Source: Pseudonocardiaceae bacterium
GTDB lineage: Bacteria > Actinomycetota > Actinomycetes > Mycobacteriales > Pseudonocardiaceae
Direction of reading: 5' to 3'
DNA length: 59,837 bases
Assembly (NCBI GenBank): GCA_009377865.1
Contig: WHTH01000022.1
Coordinates: forward strand, 1-59,837
Below the pieces are notes generated by a model that was not told the DNA's origin, made no database searches, and was given only the letters and a program-made list of their open reading frames with translations. The position numbers and the translations under genes were made by a program. This document shows positions 52,274 through 59,837 of this stretch, in pieces; within the stretch, counting starts at the first letter, position 1, and every line of letters begins with the position of its first letter.

Positions 52274-53547
52274 AGCGCCACCCGGAACAGTTCCGCCACC
52301 TCGTCGACCGTGGCTGCGCGGGGGTTCGTGGAAAGGCAGGCATCGGCCATCGTGAGCTCGGCGAGCTGCGCGACGTCACCCTCGCTGACGCCGATCTCGG
52401 CGAGCCCCTTGGGCACCCCGACCTCGTCGGCGAGGTTGCGGACCGCGTCGGCGACGTGCAGCGCCGCCTCCTCGGCGGGCACCCCGTTCACCGGCAGCCC
52501 CAGCGCCTGCGCGATGGGCACGAAGCGGCGGGGGTCACCCAGCGCGTTGAACCGGACCACGTGCGGGAGCAACACTCCGTTGATTACGCCGTGCGGCAGG
52601 TCCAGCAGCCCTCCGACCTGATGGCTCATAGCATGCGCCGCGCCGAGGATGGCATTGGTGAAGGCGAGCCCGGCCTCGAGTGCAGCCTGTGCCATGAACA
52701 CCCTGGCCGTCTCCTCGGCCGGGTCGTCGACAGTGCGCACCAGGTTCTCGCCCACCAGCGCGATGGACTGCAGCGCGTGGTTGTCGGTCAGTGGGTTGTG
52801 TGCCCGGGAGACGAACGCCTCGATGCCGTGGGTCAACGCGTCGAGGCCGGACGCGGCCGCCAGCCACCGCGGCACCGTGGTCAACAGCGCGGGATCGACC
52901 ATCGAGATGTCGGGGACCAACGCCCGGCCCATGATCGTGATCTTGGTCCGGCGGGTGGTGTCGGTGACGATGCAGAACTGCGAGACGTCGGCACCGGTAC
53001 CAGCCGTGGAGGGTAGCATCACCAGCGGCGGTATCGGGCCGTGGATCCGGTCCACACCCTCGTAATCGAGGATGCTGCCCCCGTTTGCTGCGAGCACCGC
53101 GATGCCCTTCGCGGCGTCGATCGCGGAACCCCCGCCGAGCGCCACGATGACATCGCAGCCCGATGCCATGTATTTGCCGTAGCCCGCCTCGATCTCGTGG
53201 TCCTTGGGATTGGGCGTGACATCGGACCACATCGTGGGACGCAGGTCGTTGTCGATGAGGTGGGTATGGAGCTCGGCGCCCCATCCCGCCTCGGTCAGGC
53301 CGGCATCGGTGACCAGGAATGGATGCCGGGCTCCCAGCCGGGTCGCCGCCCCGGCCGCCTCGAATCGCGATCCGGGACCGAACACGATCTCCGGCGCGTG
53401 AAACTTCGCCAGCCGCAGGTGCGCGGTGTCGGCGGGCATCCGCAGGGCTTCGGCCTCCGGGGCGTCGCATGCTCCGGGCACACCGGTGCCACGATGGGAG
53501 ATCAGGACGAGGGCACCGGACGGGTCGACCTCGTATCGCGGACTCAC
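52270..53547 (-). CDS. Iron-containing (group III) alcohol dehydrogenase
   Basis: The product is 425 residues from GTG 53547, with GGAGG six bases upstream; the conserved region starts near MPADTAHLRLAKFHAPEIVF, so a 40-residue extension is unusual. NAD-binding GGGSAIDAAKGIAVLAANGG and the metal ligands are clear: DALTHGIEAFVSRAHNP (Asp and His), AHAMSHQVGGLLDLPHGVIN (two His). The family oxidises short-chain alcohols (methanol to butanol) or reduces aldehydes. It is cytosolic. Translational overlap with a kinase and regulator suggests that either the substrate or the enzyme itself feeds back on the two-component system. Confidence 0.92.
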   Translation of the reverse strand: MSPRYEVDPSGALVLISHRGTGVPGACDAPEAEALRMPADTAHLRLAKFHAPEIVFGPGSRFEAAGAATRLGARHPFLVTDAGLTEAGWGAELHTHLIDNDLRPTMWSDVTPNPKDHEIEAGYGKYMASGCDVIVALGGGSAIDAAKGIAVLAANGGSILDYEGVDRIHGPIPPLVMLPSTAGTGADVSQFCIVTDTTRRTKITIMGRALVPDISMVDPALLTTVPRWLAAASGLDALTHGIEAFVSRAHNPLTDNHALQSIALVGENLVRTVDDPAEETARVFMAQAALEAGLAFTNAILGAAHAMSHQVGGLLDLPHGVINGVLLPHVVRFNALGDPRRFVPIAQALGLPVNGVPAEEAALHVADAVRNLADEVGVPKGLAEIGVSEGDVAQLAELTMADACLSTNPRAATVDEVAELFRVAL

Positions 53548-53594
53548 ATGATCCTCCGCCCACCGGTGCCCGGGCTTACCCACCGATACTACGC

Positions 53595-54728
53595 TCAGCG
53601 AGCCACCATCGGCGCGGCAGCGTGGATGGGGCCCTCGCCGTCGGACAGCCGCGATCCCCGGCCGCCCCAGAGCAGCTGGATCAGCTCCGCAGCGATCGAC
53701 ACCGCGGTCTCCTCTGGGGTGCGCGCACCGAGGTCCAGCCCGATCGGCGAGTGCAGCGTGGCGAGCTCCTCGGAGGTCATGCCGACCTCCCGCAGCCGTT
53801 CCAGCCGGTCCTCATGGGTCCGCCGGGAGCCCATCGCACCGACGTAGGCGAGGTCGCGCCGCAGCGCCTCCTGCAGCACCGGAACGTCGAACTTCGGGTC
53901 GTGGGTGAGCACGGTGACGACGGTGCGCGAATCGATGCGGCCGGCCTCGGCCTCGGCTGCCAGGTAGCGGTGCGGCCAGTCCACGATCACCTCGTCGGCG
54001 TCCGGGAAACGGCTTCGGGTGGCGAACACGGTACGCGCGTCGCAGACCGTGACGCGGTAGCCGAGGAACGAACCCATCCGGGCCATCGCCGATGCGAAGT
54101 CGATCGCACCGAAGACCAGCATCCGGGGTGGCGGGCCGAAGGAGTTGACGAAGACGTCCATGCCCTCGCCACGACGCTGCCCTTCCGGGCCGTAGTGCAG
54201 GGTCATGGTGCGACCCGCAGCCAGCAGACCGCGGGCGTCGTCGAGTACGGCCTCGTCGGCCCGCGAGGAGCCCAGCGAGCCGACGTGCCGGTCCGGCCAG
54301 ATCACCAGCCGCAAGCCCAGCCGCTCGGGTTCAGGGTGGGCGACGACGGTGGCGACCGCGACCGGTTCCTCGCTGGCGACCGAGCCGGCGATGTCGTCGA
54401 GCTCGGGAAAGCTTGCCGGGTCGACCCGCTCGACGAAAACGTCGAGGATGCCGCCGCAGGTCAGCCCGACGGCGAACGCGTCGTCGTCGGACACTCCGTA
54501 GCGCTGCAGCACGGGGGTACCGTCGTCGAGCACCTGTCGGCCCAGCTCATAGACCGCGCCTTCCACACAACCGCCGGACACGCTGCCGACGACGCGTTCG
54601 TCGTCGGTCACCAGCATCGCCGCGCCGGCGGTGCGGGGAGCGGAGCGGAACGTGGACACGACGGTTCCCACTGCGGTGGGCTTGCCTTCGCGCCAGGCCG
54701 CCACCAGCGAATCGAGTACCTCACGCAC
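53595..54728 (-). CDS. XdhC/CoxI family maturation protein
   Basis: The 377-residue product starts MREVLDSLVAAWREGKPTAV. The N-terminal XdhC domain (about 10-80) has VGTVVSTFRSAPRTAGAAML and GSVSGGCVEGAVYELGRQVL with the conserved Cys. The central part has VGLTCGGILDVFVERVDP. The C-terminal Rossmann domain (about 195-350) has RMLVFGAIDFASAMARMGSF, LTHDPKFDVPVLQEALRRDL, YVGAMGSRRTHEDRLERLRE and SPIGLDLGARTPEETAVSIA. Members bind Moco and aid its sulfuration before insertion into xanthine-oxidase-family enzymes, here probably CoxL. The gene overlaps the VWA gene by eight bases. Confidence 0.92.
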   Translation of the reverse strand: MREVLDSLVAAWREGKPTAVGTVVSTFRSAPRTAGAAMLVTDDERVVGSVSGGCVEGAVYELGRQVLDDGTPVLQRYGVSDDDAFAVGLTCGGILDVFVERVDPASFPELDDIAGSVASEEPVAVATVVAHPEPERLGLRLVIWPDRHVGSLGSSRADEAVLDDARGLLAAGRTMTLHYGPEGQRRGEGMDVFVNSFGPPPRMLVFGAIDFASAMARMGSFLGYRVTVCDARTVFATRSRFPDADEVIVDWPHRYLAAEAEAGRIDSRTVVTVLTHDPKFDVPVLQEALRRDLAYVGAMGSRRTHEDRLERLREVGMTSEELATLHSPIGLDLGARTPEETAVSIAAELIQLLWGGRGSRLSDGEGPIHAAAPMVAR

Positions 54729-55833
54729 TGCGCACCTCCTCGAGCAGCCGTTCCAGTGTCGCCAGGCTGTGCCCGGCCAGCAACCGGTCGATGTGCGGCA
54801 TCACGGCGAGGACGCCGCCCTGGACCGGAGCGTAACCGGCACGCCCGGCATGCGGGTTCACCCACAAGATCTTGTGGGCAAGACGCCGCATGCGCGCCAT
54901 TTGTTCCGCCAGTGCCGTCGCGTCGCCGCGTTCCCACCCGTCGGAGAAGACCACGACCACGGCGCGGCGGGCGGCACCACGCTGTCCCCACCGGTCCAGG
55001 AACACCCGCAGCGTCTCGCCGAGCCGGGTGCCGCCCGAGTAGTCCGGCACCGCCCGCGAAGCGGCCGACAGCGCACGTTCCGGGTCACGCTGGCGCAGTG
55101 GCCGGGTGATCCTGGTCAGCCGGGTGCCCAGCGTGAACACCTCGGCAGGCATTCGCCGGGCCACCACGTGTGTGAAGCGCAGCAGCGCGTCGGCGTAGGG
55201 CGTCATCGAACCCGAGACATCGACGAGCAGTACCACCTTGCGTGGCCGGATGCCAGCCCTTCGCCTGGGCAGCACCACCGGTTCGCCACCGGCCCGCAGC
55301 ATCGCCCGAAGCGTGGCACGCGGGTCCGGCTCACCACGGCGGTGCGGCACCCGGCGTAGCGCCCGCCGCTTCGGGGGTTGTGGGCGCAGCAACGCCAGCA
55401 GCGAGCGCAGGTGCTCGCGTTCGGCGTCGGTCAGCTCGGACAGGTCACGCTGCCGCAGCACCTCGGTGTCGCTGGCAGCCACCTGCAGGTCGCGCGTCTC
55501 GTCGTCGCCGCTGCCGGCCGGGGTGGGCGTCAGCGCCGCGATGCGCGACGGTCTCGGCGCCACCGGCGGGCCGCCCGCCGGTGAGCGGCGTGGTGCATCG
55601 CGGAACCAGGCCTCGAACGCGGCGTCGTAGCGCGGCAGGTCGTCGGGGTCGGTGCACAGCGTGACACGGCCGGCCCAGTACAACTGCACCGGGCTGGCGA
55701 TGTCGATCTCGTCGGCCGCGGCCAGGTAGGCCTGCACCCGGTGCGGGTCGCAGGTCAGCCCACCCTCCCGCAACGCGCGGGTAAAACCCACCAGCCCGAC
55801 CAGCGGGTCCTGCTCCTGCTGCCGGCCGGTCAT
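54721..55833 (-). CDS. coxE: VWA-domain protein, CoxE-like
   Basis: The product is 370 residues from ATG 55833 (MTGRQQEQDPLVGLVGFTRA). The N-terminal half is helical (LREGGLTCDPHRVQAYLAAA) with a linker of low complexity. The VWA domain (about 185-370) holds the MIDAS motif in KVVLLVDVSGSMTPYADALL, then DYSGGTRLGETLRVFLDRWG, VVVFSDGWERGDATALAEQM and HKILWVNPHAGRAGYAPVQG. CoxE works with the MoxR ATPase CoxD to mature the active site of CO-dehydrogenase-type enzymes. It begins four bases after the coxD stop. Confidence 0.92.
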   Translation of the reverse strand: MTGRQQEQDPLVGLVGFTRALREGGLTCDPHRVQAYLAAADEIDIASPVQLYWAGRVTLCTDPDDLPRYDAAFEAWFRDAPRRSPAGGPPVAPRPSRIAALTPTPAGSGDDETRDLQVAASDTEVLRQRDLSELTDAEREHLRSLLALLRPQPPKRRALRRVPHRRGEPDPRATLRAMLRAGGEPVVLPRRRAGIRPRKVVLLVDVSGSMTPYADALLRFTHVVARRMPAEVFTLGTRLTRITRPLRQRDPERALSAASRAVPDYSGGTRLGETLRVFLDRWGQRGAARRAVVVVFSDGWERGDATALAEQMARMRRLAHKILWVNPHAGRAGYAPVQGGVLAVMPHIDRLLAGHSLATLERLLEEVRSA

Positions 55834-55837
55834 CGGT

Positions 55838-56746
55838 TCAGGAGGCGAGCAGCGAGTCGAGGCCGGCGGTGCCGACCCGGTCAGCGTCCTCGCGGTACTT
55901 GAGCACCGCACCCAGCGTGCGCGCCGCCGCGTCGGCGTCGAGCTCGCTGCGGTTCAGTGCCAGCAGCGCCTCGGCCCAGTCCAGCGATTCGGCCACGCCC
56001 GGCGGCTTGAGCAGCTCCATCTCGCGCAACCGGCGCACCGCTGCAGCGACCTGGCGGGCCAGCCGGTCGGTCAGCTCCGGCAGCCGCCTGCGCAGGATCG
56101 CCACCTCGCGCGCCAGGTCGGGGTGCTCGACCCAGTGGTAGAGGCAGCGGCGCTTGAGCGCGTCGTGCACCTCGCGGGTGCGGTTGGACGTCAGCACCGT
56201 CAAAGGCGGGGTGGTGGCGCGGACCTCGCCGAACTCGGGGACGGTGACGGCGTGCTCGGAGAGCACCTCGAGTAGGAACGCCTCGAACTCGTCGTCGGCG
56301 CGGTCCACCTCGTCGATGAGCAGCACGCACGGCGCTGCCTCCAGCGCCTGCAGCAGCGGGCGGGCGAGCAAGAAGCGCCGGGTGAACAGCGAGGCTTCCA
56401 CAACGTCGACGTCGAGGTCACCGCCGCTGCTGGCAGCTTCCACGGTCCGCAGGTGCAGCAGCTGGCGCGGGAAGTCCCAGTCGTAGAGCGCCTGCCCGGC
56501 GTCGATGCCCTCGTGGCACTGCAGCCGTACCAGGCCGACGTCGAGCGCGACGGCCAGCGCCTGCGCCAGTGCGGTCTTGCCGGTGCCGGGCTCGCCCTCG
56601 CAGAACAGCGGACGGTGCATTCTCAGCGCAAGGAACGCGGCCGTCGCGATGCCGTCGTCGGGCAGGTACCCGGTGTCCTCGAGTGCCTTCCCGAGTGACT
56701 CGGGATCCTCCGGCAGCCGCCACTCCCGATCCCGTTGCGCCGTCAC
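55838..56746 (-). CDS. coxD: MoxR-type AAA ATPase, CoxD-like
   Basis: A 302-residue protein from GTG 56746. Walker A is MHRPLFCEGEPGTGKTALAQ (about 43-62), Walker B LEAAPCVLLIDEVDRADDEF, sensor 1 TVLTSNRTREVHDALKRRCL with the arginine finger, and C-terminal ESLDWAEALLALNRSELDAD. MoxR ATPases with VWA partners act as chaperones for metal-site assembly; CoxD is needed to build the active site of CO dehydrogenase. It lies between the MobA-like gene (22-base gap) and coxE (4-base gap), so the four genes form an operon. Confidence 0.92.
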   Translation of the reverse strand: MTAQRDREWRLPEDPESLGKALEDTGYLPDDGIATAAFLALRMHRPLFCEGEPGTGKTALAQALAVALDVGLVRLQCHEGIDAGQALYDWDFPRQLLHLRTVEAASSGGDLDVDVVEASLFTRRFLLARPLLQALEAAPCVLLIDEVDRADDEFEAFLLEVLSEHAVTVPEFGEVRATTPPLTVLTSNRTREVHDALKRRCLYHWVEHPDLAREVAILRRRLPELTDRLARQVAAAVRRLREMELLKPPGVAESLDWAEALLALNRSELDADAAARTLGAVLKYREDADRVGTAGLDSLLAS

Positions 56747-56768
56747 CTCTGCAGCGTGTCACGCCGAA

Positions 56769-57419
56769 TCAGGGGTTGCCATCGGGCGCCCGGTCCACAT
56801 CTGTCCCGGTGGCCAGGTCGGTACAGTCCACCAGGATCAGGTCGGCCCGTCCGATCAGCCAGTGCCTGGCGCCGCGGTCGCCGGTTGCTCCGGCCATCAC
56901 CGCTTCCCAGTGGTCGCGGCCGAGCAGCACCGGGTGGCCGTGGCGGCCGTCGAAGGCAGCGCGGGCGACCGCGTCCGGCGCCGCGTGCCCGATCACCCTG
57001 CGCACCACCGCCGCGCCGATGTCGGGCAGGTCCACGAGGTGGACGAGCGCCGCCTCAACATCCGCCTCGACATCCGCCTCGCCCTCCGCCGCCGTGAAGG
57101 GCCCCGTCACGGCCCCGGACGCAGTGAAGGTGCCCTTCACGGCGTCAGGACGGGCCAGTGCGGCCAGCCCGGTGCGCAACGAAGCGCCCATCCCCTCCTC
57201 CCAATCGGGGGCGACGACGGTGCGGGCGCCATCCGGCAGCAGCGCAGTCGCCTGCTCGGCTGCGGCGCCGAGCACCACCAGCACGGGGTCGCAGCCGCCG
57301 TCGGCGAGCGCGGCGACCGACCGCCGCAACCACCCGCCATCATCGACGAGGGCCTTGGGCATGCCGTAGCGACGGCCGGCCCCGGCCGCGAGCAACAATC
57401 CCGCCACCACCGGACCCAT
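56769..57419 (-). CDS. MobA-like NTP transferase for molybdenum cofactor, with repeat-derived insertion
   Basis: A 216-residue protein from ATG 57419. It shows VVAGLLLAAGAGRRYGMPKA (nucleotide-binding signature), LADGGCDPVLVVLGAAAEQA, PDWEEGMGASLRTGLAALAR, LVDLPDIGAAVVRRVIGHA and GHPVLLGRDHWEAVM. These are marks of MocA/CoxI-associated cytidylyl- or guanylyltransferases that make the dinucleotide form of Moco (CTP gives MCD, used by CO dehydrogenase). Residues about 93-120 (PDAVKGTFTASGAVTGPFTA, then EGEADVEADVEA) break the conserved region between LAALAR and ALVHLVDLPD. They are encoded by two GTGAAGG palindromes and a 12-base duplication, as if a repeat had inserted in frame. Confidence 0.87.
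   Translation of the reverse strand: MGPVVAGLLLAAGAGRRYGMPKALVDDGGWLRRSVAALADGGCDPVLVVLGAAAEQATALLPDGARTVVAPDWEEGMGASLRTGLAALARPDAVKGTFTASGAVTGPFTAAEGEADVEADVEAALVHLVDLPDIGAAVVRRVIGHAAPDAVARAAFDGRHGHPVLLGRDHWEAVMAGATGDRGARHWLIGRADLILVDCTDLATGTDVDRAPDGNP
57054..57143. repeat. GTGAAGG-type palindromic repeats inside the MobA-like gene
   Basis: GTGAAGGGCCCCGTCACGGC (57094-57113) and GTGAAGGTGCCCTTCACGGC (57124-57143) are related, 30 bases apart; the second is a near-perfect palindrome. Beside them the 12-mer CATCCGCCTCGA is tandemly duplicated (57059-57081). The total length keeps the reading frame. Confidence 0.7.
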
Positions 57420-57447
57420 CCTGGCCCTTCCCCGGCGCCGGTGTAAG

Positions 57448-57510
57448 CCCGTTCGGTTCCAGAACGGGCTTCCTGACCGGCAGTTGACCCGTTTCGGTTC
57501 CAGAACGGGG
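57448..57510. repeat. Doublet of palindromic repeats between the DUF559 and MobA-like genes
   Basis: CCCGTTCGGTTCCAGAACGGG (57448-57468) and CCCGTTTCGGTTCCAGAACG (57488-57507), followed by GGG, are two variant copies of the palindrome found at 23.4, 29.1 and 58.5 kb, with GG inside the loop changed to CCAG. They lie just downstream of the frameshifted DUF559 gene. Confidence 0.7.
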
Positions 57511-57522
57511 TTGCTGCCCGGT

Positions 57523-58409
57523 TCACGAGACCGTCAGCCGACGGGCCAGGGCTGCGCGGACCGTTCGCACCATCCTCTCGGGGTCGCGTAGCAGCGCCGC
57601 GGTCACGAACACGACCTCCCAGCCGAGGGCCTGCAGCCGGTTGAGGCGATCCCGGTCCCGGTTCAGCGCCCAGCCCTCCCCGTCACGCCAAGCACCGTCG
57701 TACTCGACCGCCACACGGTGTGCAGGGAAGGCCAGATCGGACCCGGGCGAGACGGCCCCGCGAATCCTCGAGCCAGTACTGGGGTTCGGGACACAGCCCG
57801 TCGAGAACCAGCAACACCCGCATTCGCGACTCCGGGCGCGATTCGGCTCGCGGGTCTGCGAGTTCCACGGCTTGCCGTGCCTGCACGACGCCCTTGTCCG
57901 ATCTGCTGGCCACCATTGCCCGCACCGCCGGCAGCGGCACCGAGCCGCGCCGCAGCACCGCATCGAGGTCTGCCACAGCCTCCGGCAACGAGCGGCGGAG
58001 GAGCAGGTCCAGCGTCATCCGCAACGGCGTCGCTAGCCCGGTCCGTCCCCATTGGCGCCACTCCATCGCAGCCGATGTCCGTACGGCGCAGCGCGATACC
58101 GGATGTGCGGGTGACGCGCGTGGCTTCCGGGGCGACAACTTCGACCGGCTCGTCGGCGCGGGCGAGCTCGACACCGCGGATAGTCGCCGCCGACCGGCCC
58201 GTGATCGCAGCCGTTGCAGGCAGGAAGAGCGCGGCCCCCTCGCACCGCAGCTCGTGCGTGTCGGGCAACGCCACCGGTGCGTAGACGTCCCAGAAAAGCC
58301 GCTTGACCGCAGGCCCGCGCAGCTGCTCGCTGGTCAGCAGCCCGGCACGCACTGCCTCCGAGCCGCGGAACACCCGTGGCAGTTCCCCCGGTTCGATCCT
58401 CCGCCCCAT
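57523..58409 (-). pseudogene. DUF559/AbiEi-like endonuclease family gene with two frameshifts
   Basis: Starting at ATG 58409 (MGRRIEPGELPRVFRGSEAV), the family text runs through three frames. RAGLLTSEQLRGPAVKRLFW, then DVYAPVALPDTHELRC and TRTSGIALRRTDI lie in frame one. EWRQWGRTGLATPLRMTLDL, LPEAVADLDAVLRRG and SRPESRMRVLLVLDGLCPEP are in frame two, from about 58070. DLAFPAHRVAVEYDGAWRDG, then RLNRLQALGWEVVFVTAALL are in frame three, from about 57785 to TGA 57523. Joined, they make the usual 290-residue actinobacterial DUF559 protein, with the Vsr/restriction-endonuclease-like VAVEYDG(x)H motif, here altered to YDGAWR. Two independent single-base deletions suggest a pseudogene, or sequencing errors. 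Confidence 0.75.
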
Positions 58410-58502
58410 GGAGCAGACGATGCACCACAGATCGCTTCCTGCCGAACCGCTACCCACAGGCCGGGCCAGTTGTCCACAGGCTCTCAGTTCCGGCTGGCAC
58501 CG

Positions 58503-58576
58503 AGCCAAACCCCGTTTCGGTTCCGAACCGGGGCCGCGAGCGGTAGCCAAACCCCGTTTCGGTTCCGAACCGGGGA
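58503..58576. repeat. Doublet of palindromic repeats downstream of groEL
   Basis: Two copies of GAGCCAAACCCCGTTTCGG or GTAGCCAAACCCCGTTTCGG, each followed by TTCCGAACCGGGG, start at 58502 and 58544 and are separated by CCGCGAGCG. They are nearly identical to the 23.4-kb doublet, including the spacer (CCGCGCGCG there). Confidence 0.78.
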
Positions 58577-58600
58577 CAGCAACGGGGCTGGACAGCAGCA

Positions 58601-58630
58601 GGGGCCGGCCCCGCGAACGGGACCGGCCCC
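58601..58630 (-). terminator. Candidate groEL terminator hairpin
   Basis: GGGGCCGGCCCCG (58601-58613) pairs with CGGGACCGGCCCC (58618-58630) around CGAA, with one G-A style mismatch. It is 18 bases after the groEL stop on the minus strand. A short CTGCTGCTGT tail follows rather than a T run. Confidence 0.6.
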
Positions 58631-58648
58631 TGGATGGCGTAGCTGGAC

Positions 58649-59837
<1,189 letters not shown>

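Overview
The window is high-GC actinobacterial chromosome. Gene content points to the Pseudonocardiales: SepH, DUF2537, DUF3027, DUF2530 and DUF6186 proteins, an Rpf resuscitation factor, a conservon (cvnA-D), SerC, an XPB-type helicase and a GGM-tailed GroEL. Many starts are GTG, and neighbouring genes often overlap by ATGA or GTGA. I cannot name the species. No rRNA, tRNA, CRISPR array or complete insertion sequence is visible.

Layout. (1) 0-6.3 kb is accessory and scarred: the tail of a SEC-C protein, a DUF6194 fragment and a beheaded HD-domain gene joined at sharp junctions, a NUDIX hydrolase, an XRE/DUF5753 regulator with two DUF6879 genes, and an ATP-grasp RiPP (graspetide, tgm) locus with an intact-looking precursor but broken tgmB and tgmC. 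(2) 6.4-23.5 kb is mostly housekeeping (serC, sepH, a glutamate-cysteine ligase family enzyme, a MarR-MFS group, a sacsin-like ATPase with DUF3027, a glutamine cyclotransferase and an MFS protein), interrupted by a CopG-Doc toxin-antitoxin pair and a decayed NCS2 permease. (3) 23.5-30.8 kb holds a cold-shock protein, a decayed acyl-CoA dehydrogenase, molybdenum cofactor genes (moaA, moaD, mog-moaE fusion, moaC), an rpf gene behind a predicted c-di-AMP riboswitch, and a malic enzyme. (4) 30.8-39.6 kb has an XPB-associated protein, the cvnABCD conservon and the XPB helicase. (5) 39.7-44.2 kb is a coxS-L-M-G group for a form II CO-dehydrogenase-like molybdenum hydroxylase. (6) 44.2-50.1 kb is accessory again: a second, independently broken tgm locus, a large XRE regulator and two toxin-antitoxin pairs. 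(7) 50.2-53.5 kb is an alcohol dehydrogenase / histidine kinase / response regulator operon. (8) 53.6-57.4 kb carries the maturation genes for the cox enzyme (XdhC/CoxI, VWA/CoxE, MoxR/CoxD, MobA-like). (9) The end holds a frameshifted DUF559 gene and the C-terminal two thirds of groEL.

How the genes fit: the Moco genes, the cox structural genes and the cox maturation genes form one functional theme, although they are split into three blocks.

The most unusual signals are non-coding or degenerate. Two graspetide loci 38 kb apart are both disabled by different deletions and frameshifts. A small GTGAGT...ACTCAC-bounded element supplies the stop codons of neighbouring genes. A family of palindromes (core CCCGTTTCGGTTCCGAAACGGG) sits in closely spaced doublets between genes. 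An orphan iron-box-like site and a coding insertion made of a GTGAAGG palindromic repeat also stand out. About ten genes are frameshifted or internally deleted, an unusual density. Single-base indels could partly be sequencing errors, but the large internal deletions could not.
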